Origin: Lithospermum erythrorhizon
Lineage: Eukaryota; Streptophyta; Magnoliopsida; Boraginales; Boraginaceae
Assembly (NCBI GenBank): GCA_019722365.1
Contig: JADFUC010001474.1
Span: 273,519 to 337,518, forward strand
Length of the DNA: 64,000 nt
Direction: 5' to 3'
The notes under the pieces were generated by a model that did not search any database, was not told where the DNA came from, and saw nothing but the letters and a program-made list of their open reading frames with translations. Below, piece by piece: positions 25,699-37,644 of this stretch. Position 1 is the first letter of the stretch. Each line of letters opens with the position of its first letter. The translations under genes were made by a program, and so were the position numbers.

Positions 25699-28600
25699 AT
25701 GGAGTTGGAAGAGGAAGAGGAAGAGTATAAGGCGTCGTGGTCGTCGGAGGAAGAGATAACGCAGGAAGATGCTTGGGCGGTTATCAAAGTGCTTCCGAGG
25801 AAGGGTTTGGTGGTTTTCAGCTCGGATTCTTTCGATGAGTTCATTCAGAATACTATGCAGGAAATTGTCGACGAGTCTGCTGATATCGAGATCCGACCCG
25901 AGTCCCAGCATAATCCGGGTCACCAGCCTGACTTTGCCGAGGTCTCTCTCGTTATATTTTTGAGTATTTGTTTCTAAATATATCAAAAGAAATTCTGATT
26001 GTAATATCTCACTTCAGACTATATATAAGATAGGGTTCGGTCAGATATATCTGAGTAAGCCGATGATGACAGAGTCCGATGGAGAAACAGCAACTTTGTT
26101 TCCAAAAGCTGCTAGGTTGAGAAATCTAACTTACTCAGCTCCATTGTATGTTGATGTTACAAAGAGGGTAATTAAGAAAGGTTATGATGGCGAAGAAGTT
26201 ACCGAGACTCAAGATTTCACTAAAGTCTTCATCGGGAAGGTAACTTATTTATTTTCATTTCAACTTATTACTCAAGCCTTATGCTTTCATTTCGATTAGG
26301 TTCCTATTATGCTCCGCTCCAGTTATTGCACATTATATCAAAATTCCGAGAAGGATTTGACTGAGCTTGGAGAGTGCCCATATGATCAAGGGGGCTACTT
26401 TATCATCAATGGCAGTGAGAAGGTTCTCATTGCTCAAGAGAAGATGAGTACTAATCACGTCTACGTCTTCAAAAAGAGACAGCCCAACAAATATGCATAC
26501 GCAGCAGAAGTCAGGTCAATGGCTGAGAACCAAAACAGGCCACCCAGCACCATGTTTGTGCGTATGCTCTCTCGTTCAAGTGCTAAGGGAGTAAGTATAA
26601 TTTTTCTGCGTGTGTTTTTTTTTATGATATTCTGTGACCTCATTTGGCTTTCTTTATTTCCTCTGCAGGGCTCCTCTGGGCAGTATATCCGGGCTACTCT
26701 TCCTTATATCCGCACAGAAATACCTATCATTATTGTGTTTCGAGCTCTGGGATTTGTTGCCGACAAAGATATATTAGAGCATATTTGCTATGATTTTAAT
26801 GATACACAAATGATGGAATTGTTGCGTCCCTCTTTGGAAGAAGCATTTGTCATACAAAATCAGCAGGTTCTTAATCTTAGAGAACATTGTTTTCTTTTTT
26901 ATATTGTCAAATGTTCTCTTTTCTTCCCAAAATTTCCCCCCGTTGTGGCATGTCTTGCAAAACTTGAAGATAGTTTTATTCTCTTAAGGACACTATGACA
27001 TCATGGTTCCTAACTTTTAGACCGTTATTACTTTATACCATCCTACCATGAATCATCTAAAGATTCAGCCATTCACTGAGATATAATATGTGGACTGTGG
27101 CAGGTGGCATTGGACTACATTGGAAAGAGAGGATCAACTGTTGGTGTCACAAAAGAAAAGAGGATTAAGTATGTCTACGATAGAATTTGTGGATGAGTCT
27201 GTTTCTATGTACTTCCAATCTGAATGGACATGTTTCTTACAATCTACTTTGCAGGTATGCTAGAGAAATTCTTCAGAAAGAAATGCTTCCTCATGTCGGT
27301 GTTGGAGAATTCTGTGAGACGAAGAAGGCTTATTATTTTGGGTAGGTATTCCTAATGTTTTTTTGTAGATTTTCAATTTGAAGTCTGGAGCGTCATTAGA
27401 GATTAAGATTTAATTGATTATCAGGTATATCATCCATCGGCTCCTGCTCTGTGCTCTGGAGCGAAGGGCAGAGGATGACAGGGACCATTATGGCAATAAG
27501 AGATTGGATCTTGCTGGTCCATTGCTTGGTGGCCTATTTAGAATGGTTTGTTGGTGTATGTCTTATCCTTTTGATGGATTTGTGAAACACTAGGTCAATT
27601 AATCTAGATCCTTATCCGATCTGCAGTTATTTAGGAAGTTGACAAGGGATGTAAGATCTTATGTCCAAAAGGTAACTTCCATACCGTGCACTGTGGCGGT
27701 GTCTATTGTCATCTGGAGTTGGCTGACTGTTTGCTTGTATTTATAGTGTGTCGATAATGGGAAAGATGTTAATTTGCAATTCGCAATTAAGGCAAAAACT
27801 ATTACCAGTGGTCTCAAGTATTCGCTTGCTACTGGTAATTGGGGGCAGGCAAATGCCGCAGGCACAAGAGCTGGAGTTTCACAGGTGGTTTTTCTTATTA
27901 TTTTGTGCACTTTTGATTTTTTATATTTCTTATATACCGTCTATCAAAATTTGTCAAAGAATGATGATTAATTAATTGATTGTAGGTGTTGAATCGTTTG
28001 ACCTATGCCTCCACCTTATCACATCTTAGAAGGCTGAATTCTCCAATTGGCCGTGAAGGTGAATCTCTTTCTCACTATCTTATGTGTGTTAACAAACCTG
28101 TATACATTTATCTTTTTGTCAGCCTCTTATGCATCTATATTTATAGTTATACCTTGTATTAATCTATTCCACACCTGTTTGACCAGGGAAATTGGCTAAA
28201 CCTAGGCAATTGCACAATTCGCAATGGGGAATGATGTGTCCTGCTGAAACACCTGAGGGACAAGTATGGCCCTCTGTTCTCTACAAATTCTCAGTGATAC
28301 CCTTTGTAATATCTAACTGATTAGTCGTGGACTAAGCATGTAGTTACTACTCCTTGTTATTAGGCATGTGGATTGGTGAAGAATCTCGCATTGATGGTAT
28401 ATATTACAGTTGGTTCAGCAGCATATCCAATACTGGAGTTCTTGGAAGAGTGGGGTACTGAGAACTTTGAGGTGATTTAGAATTCTGAAGTGAACTGTTC
28501 TTCGAGGCTGAAGTAATTATGTGACTTCTTGTTCGATTAACGTTGTTGTTCTTGTAGGAAATCTCTCCTGCTGTGATTCCACAAGCCACAAAAATTTTTG

Positions 28601-31112
28601 TGAATGGCTGTTGGGTAGGCATTCATCGCGATCCTGATATGTTGGTCAAAACGTTGAGAAAATTGAGGAGACGGGTAAGGATTGGTTGCTTGGATCTGCC
28701 TTTTCATTTCTTGGTTTTTCTTCTTCTTCTTCTGTATTATGAGTATTAATCAATTGATGTGATTTTACTGGGTGCACTGTGATAGCATTATTAAAATTAT
28801 TGTCATTGAACTCAGGTCGATGTTAACACCGAGGTTGGAGTGGTTCGTGATATCCGTCTTAAAGAACTTCGCATCTATACAGATTATGGCCGTTGCAGTC
28901 GACCGCTGTTTATTGTAGAAAAGCAAAGGCTTCTCATTAAAAAGAAGCATATTCAAGCTCTACAACAAAGGGTATGATGGTTTACTTCTGGTATTTTTTG
29001 TCTTCCACTCATTTCTACAAAATATAGTTATCAATGTTTATTATCATTCTCGTACTTTTGTTCAATCAACTATCCAGGAAACTCCGGAAGAAGGTGGGTG
29101 GCACGATCTCGTGTCAAACGGCTTTATAGAATATATTGATACTGAAGAGGAGGAAACAACTATGATTTCTATGACCATTAGTGTGAGTAATCTAAGAACT
29201 ATTTTGCATCTGATTTATACATTTTGTTGAGACAATAAAATGGCTTAATGACATGATACCATTTTAATAAATCTTTTCAGGATCTTGTCAGTGCTAGGCT
29301 TAATCCCGACGAGGCATATTCTGATACTTACACTCATTGTGAGATTCATCCGTCACTAATCTTGGGTGTATGTGCCTCAATTATACCCTTCCCCGATCAC
29401 AATCAGGTGAGTTAAATTCATTTTAGCATTTGATTAGAGTGGTTATCTTTATCAAGTTCTCTCTAGTATTTTTACTTTGTGCGCTATGTACCAGTCTCCT
29501 CGTAATACATATCAGTCGGCTATGGGCAAGCAGGCCATGGGAATCTATGTCACTAACTATCAATTTCGAATGGTATGCATATGACTCTTTCATTTTACAA
29601 CTACCAATAATATCCTATTCCAAAACCACTTTGCTTACTGATCGTCTTACTTTCAGGACACGTTGGCATATGTTCTCTATTATCCTCAGAAACCTCTTGT
29701 CACAACTCGTGCCATGGAACATTTGCACTTCAGGCAGCTACCGGCTGGCATCAACGCCATTGTTGCCATAGCCTGCTATTCTGGATATAACCAAGAAGAT
29801 TCTGTCATCATGAATCAGTCATCAATCGACCGTGGATTCTTCAGATCACTTTTTTTCCGTTCATATAGAGATGAGGAAAAGAAGATGGGAACTCTTGTTA
29901 AGGAGGATTTTGGCCGCCCTGATAGAGCTAACACTATGGGCATGAGGCATGGTTCTTATGATAAGCTTGACGATGACGGTCTTGCCCCTCCAGGCACCAG
30001 AGTTGCAGGTGAGGATGTAATAATAGGGAAGACCACTCCCATTAATCAAGAGGAGGCACAGGGGCAGGCTTCCCGTTACACCAGGCGTGATCATAGCACA
30101 AGCATGCGTCATAGTGAAAATGGGATGGTCGATCAGGTCTTGCTGACAACAAACGCTGATGGGCTACGATTTGTAAAAGTTCGGATGAGATCTGTTAGGA
30201 TTCCTCAAATTGGCGACAAATTTAGCAGTCGGCATGGTCAGAAGGGTACTGTCGGTATGACCTACACTCAAGAGGACATGCCTTGGACTGTGGAAGGCAC
30301 CACACCTGATATTATAGTGAACCCTCATGCCATTCCTTCTCGTATGACAATTGGTCAGCTTATTGAGTGTATCATGGGTAAGGTTGCAGCGCACATGGGA
30401 AAGGAAGGAGATGCTACCCCGTTCACTGATGTTACTGTGGATAATATTAGTAGAGCTCTGCATAAATGTGGTTACCAGATGCGTGGTTTTGAAACCATGT
30501 ACAATGGTCATACCGGACGAAAACTTGAAGCTATGATCTTCCTTGGTCCAACTTATTACCAACGATTAAAGCATATGGTTGATGACAAGATCCACTCACG
30601 TGGGAGAGGGCCTGTGCAGATCCTCACAAGGCAGCCTGCAGAAGGGCGGTCACGTGATGGTGGTCTGCGGTTTGGAGAGATGGAACGAGATTGTATGATT
30701 GCTCATGGGGCTGCTCACTTCCTCAAGGAGAGGTTGTTTGACCAAAGTGATGCATATCGGGTTCATGTATGCGAGCATTGTGGACTGATAGCAATTGCAA
30801 ACCTGAAGAAGAGTTCTTTCGAGTGTAGAGGCTGCAAAAATAAAACAGATATTGTTCAGGTCAGCAGATTGAAAAGTGTAGTTACCCTGTTGCAGATTTA
30901 TATGATTTTAACATAGGGATTGCTTCACTAATATTTTGCTTACATAAATATTTTTTGTGAATCTAATTTCCAGCTTGAATGATCTTGAGCAGGTTCACAT
31001 TCCTTATGCTTGCAAGCTGTTATTCCAAGAACTAATGTCAATGGCCATTGCACCAAGGATGTTTACTAAAGATGTGAAAGCATCCAAAGACCAGAAGAAG
31101 AAGGGAGCCTGA
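25699..31112 (+). CDS. NRPB2: DNA-directed RNA polymerase II second-largest subunit
   Basis: Nineteen exons: 25699-25941, 26018-26239, 26300-26590, 26669-26866, 27104-27168, 27255-27341, 27425-27545, 27627-27671, 27747-27884, 27986-28058, 28187-28263, 28364-28471, 28558-28674, 28816-28971, 29078-29182, 29281-29406, 29495-29572, 29657-30859, 30993-31112. All phases agree and give 1190 residues (Arabidopsis NRPB2 is about 1188). The subunit forms one side of the Pol II cleft. Visible marks are the lobe and fork regions, [14 protein letters not shown] (acidic pair at about 797-798, metal B), [24 protein letters not shown] of the hybrid-binding domain, and the C-terminal zinc site CEHCGL with CRGCKNK. 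ATG 25699 starts an acidic leader before [12 protein letters not shown], as in other plants. Two points are odd: exon 1 has a weak gtctct donor, and the normally invariant stretch before DSFDEFIQ is altered (see findings). Confidence 0.97.
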
Positions 31113-32091
31113 TATGGACATCGGCTACTGCAGCAGCTCATTCTGGTTGATGGTATTGTCAGGAAGAAACGTGAATCCAACTGATAGAGACCCCGGGATT
31201 CTGATATCTGATAATCAAAGCACAAAGTTCTGAAGTCTTACGGAAAACTATCCGGGCTTCCTTTTTTCTTGGTTGTTTTAGTGGTGACATGGATCTCCTC
31301 TTTTCATCTTTCAGTCTATCCAAGAAGGCTATATCTCTCCCCAGAAATGGTGAAAAAAAGTCTTGCAGCCTTATCGTCAGTTTGGAGCAGCAGGGTAGTT
31401 TGAGGCCTTTGTTTTATTATTTTATGGTGGAAGTTGCTATTTCGGTTCAATGAATTTTTCTACAACAATGTAATAAGATGCTTGCAACAATCTGATGGAT
31501 GTATGAAAAAAGAACTTCCAATCTTGTTCGATGTACTTCTTGTTCCACCATTTGATAACGGCATTTCTTTTTTAATGTTGAATTTGATACAAATAACGAA
31601 GAGATGAGACAATTATTATGTAACAAATAATTCTAATGTGCTTTAATAAGGTTGTGGTTTAGTTCATTTGGACGCCATATGAACACAATTTAGTGATTTA
31701 CACCATATCTAGCCTATTATCATTCAATAAATTTTTCATTTTAGTTTTAGAACTTTTCTTTGTGTAATGGATAATAATGACCGGTTTAGGTGTTTAATAA
31801 AGAAATTTCTTCCGTTACGGACTGTCTTTTTTCGGAACGGTTCCTGAAAATAAATTGAATTCTTGGATCAAAATCTAAAGGCTGAGATTAAAATTGAGTG
31901 TAACTAACATTTTAAGTTTTTAACCATGGTTAACATACAGTCCTCATCACATCTCTCACTCACGTTATCATCCATATTTGTTCCGGCAAGGGAGAAGAAA
32001 AGGAATAAAAATGGTATTTCTACCTTTTTAAGCCATCATAGGCACAAGAAAATTGTATAGAAGCCAGATCGAATAAACAGATGAGTTTTGT
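31113..32091 (+). other. NRPB2 3' UTR and spacer
   Basis: The first ~450 bases after the stop are likely the 3' untranslated region. The rest is AT-rich with no gene. Confidence 0.4.
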
Positions 32092-32218
32092 TCATGCCTT
32101 GGGGTTGGGGAGGTTCTTGAAGTCCAATCTGGAATTATCTTCTTCTACACGTGAGGATACAGGTCCCTGTAGGCATTCTTGATTGTCCCTTCAGCGACAG
32201 TAGTAGCAATAGAAATAT
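32092..32218 (-). pseudogene. Orphan last exon of transcription factor TFIIB
   Basis: After a good acceptor (gttttgcag at about 32227-32219) the minus strand reads ISIATTVAEGTIKNAYRDLY, the second cyclin fold of TFIIB (plant consensus about [23 protein letters not shown]). A TAG then interrupts after PHV. KIIPDW follows, and in a shifted frame DFKNLPNPKA with a stop, matching the normal TFIIB C terminus. The residues usually present between IIP.W and the DLKNL-type tail are missing, so the copy has a premature stop, a small deletion and a frame change. No upstream TFIIB exons were found in the next 1.5 kb. TFIIB bridges TBP-DNA and Pol II; this copy cannot make it. It probably arose by partial duplication. 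Confidence 0.8.
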
Positions 32219-34400
32219 CTGCAAAACAAATCACCTTATATCAAACTGCTCTATTATTATACTGACCATTATCATCATACCAGACAAAATTACGTAAGGG
32301 ATAGTCAAAGGTATAAACTATCCGACCCTCCCTCTCCCCCCCTTACCCCACCCACTTAGGCGGGAGCCTCGTCAAAGACATTGAAATATGTTAATGTATC
32401 ATCATACACCTCATAGCTATAGGTAAGATTGATTACGTACATAAACCTGTATGTTGCAATTTGGAATTCCAAAACAGTAAAGACTGTGAATATGCAGCCT
32501 AAACAAACATATGCAGTTTTTATGCAAATGAAACATATATAATATGAATAGCGGTTCTTACTTTCAAATGGAAATGAAATGTGTTAACTATAATACAATA
32601 ATTTGTTATCTAGTTTACCAATCTTTGGATACATAAGATGGACATAATAAAGTGGCCTCTCATGCATCTTAATTTCCATTTGACTTGCATGCACCACTCT
32701 GACCTTTATATTTTTCATATTATTCCACCACTATGAATAACCAACTCATGTCGCCTGCAGATTTTGGATTAGATAACGCGTTTTAAATAGCGTTTTTTTC
32801 ATATGCGCAATGCAAGATGGCAGAGCGCATAACAACTCATAAATGATAAATATTAAAAAAAAAACAACTTAAATAGTGCAAAAAATATGAATTGTTATCT
32901 AAGTAAATAACTTAAATGGCGTGTCTTAGAGGCGTTTATCTAAGTAAATATTTAAACTCTAAACATATAAACAATATATGAAACAATGACTACATCAATA
33001 ATGAAAAACATGAATCTTAGAACAATGACTATATTAAATTAAACAATGTTAACTTTAACATTAAAAATATATATATTCACATTTCTTAAAGTTAAATATA
33101 AATTAAGACGAGAATTCTTAATATTAAAACTTACCGATTTATTGTCGGATGAACTCATTCCCAAAATTAATAACCAAAATTATAAATTATTTTTTGAAGT
33201 TAAAGAATGTTTTTCTTAAACTTTGAAATAAAAAATGTTTGAAGTTTTTTGAATATGAAAACTTGTAAATTTTGTTAAAGATTTATTACATTTATAACCA
33301 AATCCAAATCTACCATAATTAATTGTCTGCTTGATAAGATTTTACAAAGAATTAATCTAGATGATATGGAATAAAGCCTTACAAGTAACCACTTCTGATC
33401 TACATAATGCGATTACAAGTTCACTGATTATCTTGCAAAATATAATTGAAAACTTGGTCACTCCTTCTGTGTAAATGTTATTATGAAAACTCTTTCTTAA
33501 GCCCTATTTAATGTTGGCACGTGAGTTCAAATCGACTAACATATATCATCATGGACAGGAAATGCCAGCCAATTTTCCAAGCTTATTAAGCACTCGTTGT
33601 GAAATGCTCCATCCATCAGAAGCAACATGTATGCCAAAAAAGTATTTGATTGGATGAAGAGAAAAAGATTGTGCTCTGCACAGACATGTTGTAACAAAGA
33701 TTCATCACATTTATAACCAAATTACAACATTCTCAACACACTATTTACTAATTACGAATCGACATCTCAAAACGTAATCACCCAAATCGACTGCTCGAAC
33801 ATTAATTATTAATAAAAAAATCGACTTATCAAAATGTTACTTACTACAAAATCGATAACTACATTAATAACTAATAATAATAATTGATTTAATACAATAA
33901 TTACTAATAATTAATAATAATAAATATAAAAATAACATCTATTATATTGAACGTGCACAAAGTGTGCTCTTATACTAATAATTATGTGTTTGGTGATATG
34001 TACATTTATAAAGAACTCGCTTATTCTAAAATTAAAACTAACGCCGCGATAACGACGCTGATGCAAGCTAACAACCACCGCCAAGTGATTAAGTTTGAAC
34101 GAAAAGATGCACGGGTTTGTTTGAAAGGAATGACTCATAATGCACGTTGATTTAAAGCTTTTGAATAAAGACTGCGCCTGCTGGATTAAGTCTGAACGAG
34201 CGGTGTGTACGTGGGTTTTAGTTTCAACGCATAGCTTTGAGGCTCAAGCAGAAAGAAATTGACAAAAATTGGTACGAATAAGTATTGGGAAATAAAGTGG
34301 GATATTGAGATTTACCGAGGTTCGCGAAAATTAGAAACACGCTTGAAGCTTCTTCTTCACAACAAACTTTTGGCTTGAGTTGAACCCTAATTAAGTTAAG
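32219..34400. other. Intergenic region; end holds the likely VIP5 5' leader exon
   Basis: Most of this stretch is AT-rich and unrecognised. Near 33500-33700 the minus strand has a coding-looking stretch (FGIHVASDGWSISQRVLNKL) that I cannot assign. The last ~100 bases end in taagttaag before gtgcga (34401), a plausible non-coding first exon and donor for the next gene. Confidence 0.4.
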
Positions 34401-34736
34401 GTGCGAATTTCATATATTGTTTATTTTTTGTTGTCTTCATGTTTCTCATTTTCAATAACAGTAACGATATACATTACTCTTTTTTCGTATTTATTTATGT
34501 TAATTTGAATAAGCAAAAATTTGTGTTAATAGAATATAATTGGAAGAATAATGTATTCCAAAATTAGGGTAATTTAATTAAGTGAATAATGAGAGTAATG
34601 GCTACTAATTGGAAGAAGAATGTGTTCTGATGTTATTCCAGAAAAGCTGCTTGCTCGAATTGCTCTGTGCTTGTTTTTTCTGGTTAGGGTATGTTCAATT
34701 AAGCCTTGTCATGCTAAAACATTGAAATTGCAGATC

Positions 34737-36590
34737 ATGGCAGACTCAGACTTGGATGACTTGCTTCTGGAGGCTGCTGGTAGACCCAGTAACACCCGGG
34801 GGAACCGTAACGCACCTCCATCATCAAGGAGGAGGAATAGGGATTCCAATGACGATTCTGATGGTGATCGTGGTTATTCGGCCAGGAAACCGTCTGGTTC
34901 CCAAGTCCCTCTTAAGAAGAGGCTGGACACTGGAGATAGAGGCAATGCCCACACCACTCATGAAGACGACGACCAACATGGTTATGATAAGGACCCAATT
35001 AGTGACAATGATTCCATAGGGAGTGATCTCTATACTGGTGAAGATGACCGACAAAATCTAGCACGGATGTCAGAGCTTCAGAGAGAATCCATCCTTGCAG
35101 ACCGTGCAGAAAAGAGAAGTGACAGGGAATTGCATGACAAATTAAGGAGAAGGCGGAGCCCGGAACACCCACAGCCTAGGGGCACCCGCTCATCTGCTAG
35201 AACTGCTGACAGGGCGGCTGCCAGGGGTGATGCATTGAACGAGATACGTGCAAAACAGAAGAGACAACATGATCCAGATGGTTATCGTAAGGGTGATTCT
35301 GGAAATCGGGGTTATTCACCTGTCAAGCGCAAAAGTTTTTCAGCTATAGACAGCAGTTACCACAGCGACGAGGAATACTCTACAGGTGATGGGGGAATGG
35401 ATGATAGTGATGACGAACAAGAATCTGAATTCCCAACATTTGAAGAGGTTAAGGGAATCACCATCCGTAGATCCAAACTGGCAAAATGGTTTATGGAACC
35501 ATTTTTTGATGAGTTGATTGTTGGTTGCTTTGTCAGAGTTGGAATTGGGAGGTCTAGATCCGGACCTATCTATAGGCTGTGTATTGTCCGAAATGTGGAT
35601 GCCTCGGACTCTGATAGGTTGTACAAGCTGGATAACAAAACCACATACAAGTATCTAAATGTTGTATGGGGCAATGAAAGCTCTGCTGCAAGATGGCAGA
35701 TGGCTATGATTTCGGACTCCTCTCCTCTTAAGGAGGAATATGATCAATGGATCAGGGAGGTAGAGCGCAGTGGTGGTCGTATGCCTAGTAAACAAGATGT
35801 CTTGGAAAAGGAGGAGGCAATACAGAAGATCAACGATTATGTTTATTCTGCAGAGACGGTTAAGCAGATGTTGCAGGAGAAAAAATCTGCTACATGGAGG
35901 CCACTCAATGTTGCTGCCGAGAAGGACCGATTGAGGAGGGAGATGGAAGTGGCCAAAACGAGGCATGATGATGAAGAGGTGGAGAAGATTCAAGCAAGAA
36001 TACAAGAACTCGACGCAGCTCGAGAGTCTCAAGAAAAAGATTCAAAAGCTATCAGACTGGCGGAAATGAACAGGAAGAACAGGGTTGAGAACTTCAAAAA
36101 TGCATCAGAACTCAAGTCTAATAGTTTGGCTGGTCAAGCAGGATACGATCCATTTTCTAGGAGATGGACCAGATCTCAGAATTATTATGTTGGAAAAGGC
36201 AATGGAGAAGCAGCTGAGGGAGAAAATGCAGATGCAAATACTGCATCCGTTAATGCAACTGATAATCAAGCAAGTAGCAGTACTGGTGAAGCGGGAATGG
36301 TGGTAACTGCAGCAGCATTGGAAGCTGCAGCTGGTGCGGGGAAATTGGTAGATACAAGGGCTCCTATAGATCAAGGAACAGAAACATACACATTACACAA
36401 TTTTGAACTACCAATCTCGTTGGCTGTTCTTCAGAGGTTTGGCGGGGCTCAAGGAGCGCAAGCCGGATTTTTAGCAAGGAAGCAGATGATCGAAGCAACC
36501 GTGGGAGTGCAGGTTCCAGAGAACGATGGGAGACGACATGCCCTGACGTTGACAGTTGGCGACTACAAGAGGAGGAGGGGTTTGCTTTAA
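34737..36590 (+). CDS. VIP5: Paf1-complex subunit RTF1 / VERNALIZATION INDEPENDENCE 5
   Basis: A single coding exon of 617 residues. The N terminus (MADSDLDDLLLEAAGR) is followed by an acidic/basic disordered region (DDSDGDRGYSARKPSGSQVP, ELQRESILADRAEKR). A Plus3 domain lies at about 235-345 (IRRSKLAKWFMEPFFDELIV, FVRVGIGRSRSGPIYRLC, YLNVVWGNESSAARWQM), then a coiled-coil rich part (AAEKDRLRREMEVAK, LAEMNRKNRVENFKNASE) and a conserved end (HALTLTVGDYKRRRGLL). RTF1 binds Spt5 and promotes H2B ubiquitination and H3K4 methylation on genes being transcribed; VIP5 sustains FLC expression in Arabidopsis. The frame extends upstream to 34620, but attgcag at 34727-34733 is a good acceptor just before ATG 34737, so the earlier residues are probably 5'-UTR intron. 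The true start matches other plant RTF1 proteins. Confidence 0.95.
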   Translation: MADSDLDDLLLEAAGRPSNTRGNRNAPPSSRRRNRDSNDDSDGDRGYSARKPSGSQVPLKKRLDTGDRGNAHTTHEDDDQHGYDKDPISDNDSIGSDLYTGEDDRQNLARMSELQRESILADRAEKRSDRELHDKLRRRRSPEHPQPRGTRSSARTADRAAARGDALNEIRAKQKRQHDPDGYRKGDSGNRGYSPVKRKSFSAIDSSYHSDEEYSTGDGGMDDSDDEQESEFPTFEEVKGITIRRSKLAKWFMEPFFDELIVGCFVRVGIGRSRSGPIYRLCIVRNVDASDSDRLYKLDNKTTYKYLNVVWGNESSAARWQMAMISDSSPLKEEYDQWIREVERSGGRMPSKQDVLEKEEAIQKINDYVYSAETVKQMLQEKKSATWRPLNVAAEKDRLRREMEVAKTRHDDEEVEKIQARIQELDAARESQEKDSKAIRLAEMNRKNRVENFKNASELKSNSLAGQAGYDPFSRRWTRSQNYYVGKGNGEAAEGENADANTASVNATDNQASSSTGEAGMVVTAAALEAAAGAGKLVDTRAPIDQGTETYTLHNFELPISLAVLQRFGGAQGAQAGFLARKQMIEATVGVQVPENDGRRHALTLTVGDYKRRRGLL

Positions 36591-37644
36591 TAATATTATG
36601 TTGGACTAAAGTAGGGACTAGAGAAGTGGGGAGAATAGTTAATAGAAGGGGGCTATACTATTTGACTTGAACAACTTACCCTTTGATAATAAAACTTAGC
36701 CCCCAACTATTAATATGTAGAAGTAGGCTTCATTTCTTTTGCATCATTCGTACTTGTTGTTTCAGCCTCATCCTTGTTGAATCAAAGAAATGCACTTACG
36801 ATCAAATGTCATGTTTTGAAACTGACTCGAGAATTAGTGAAAAACTTAAACTATGTATAGTCAAGTTTGCATTTTATCCTTTGTTAATATTTACTCCATA
36901 TTATTATATACTTCAAATTGTGCCAATGAAGTAGATTAGATTGAGTTAGGAATCCCATAAAATTTGCCACCGACCTAACGTAGGGTCGTTATTAATACTT
37001 AAACAAAAAACGAATTATTATTATTCCAATTAGCGACGTAATGAATTATTGTATAAAATAATAAGATGGATTGAAAATAATTATCTTTTCATTTTATTTT
37101 TCAGTAAATATTACTCCCTGTGTGTTCAAAATGAAAAATACAATCATTAAAATTAAAATTGAAAAAACACGAGTATCTTTAGGAAATTTATTTCTGCTCC
37201 GAGTTTTTTTCTTCGAACGGTTTCAAATTTTTGCATTAAAGCAGCAAACTGGACACAGATTACATCATATGCTGCTGATTATCGATTGACAAGATATCAC
37301 AAACTTATTTACAATCAATCTCCCATTAAAATGTTTCAAAAATTCCGTTGAACCACTTTTCCTCAATAAGTTGCTAGTCTTAAAATTGATTCCTACAATA
37401 ATTTGAATAAAGATTTTCTCTTATTAATTCAATTATATATATCATATATCAATTATATTTAATTTCAATTTTAAATAATGTCATATTTTTAATATTCTAA
37501 TTTAATTTTGGTTCCGAAAAAATTGATTCCTGAAAGAAAGAAATTTGGGTATGTTTACGGAGGGAGTTAAAAGTAAAAAATAGTTGTAAAATCTATTTGT
37601 GTTATCGTTGTGGATTATTATTGTCAAGTCGCTAAGCCGAAGCC
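36591..37644. other. VIP5 3' flank and GID8 promoter region
   Basis: No gene. The stretch is AT-rich. Partial MITE-like strings occur (actccctgtgtg near 37112, ggagggagt near 37560) without a convincing matched pair. Confidence 0.4.

Noticed and set aside
34620..34736. N-terminal extension of VIP5 beginning at 34620
   Set aside because: The frame is open, but a good splice acceptor lies just before ATG 34737, plant RTF1 proteins start at MxDxDLD-type sequence, and the upstream residues look like translated intron.
25699..36590. NRPB2, TFIIB exon and VIP5 as a functional Pol II gene cluster
   Set aside because: The TFIIB piece is broken and antisense, and plant housekeeping genes are not normally clustered by function; coincidence is more likely.
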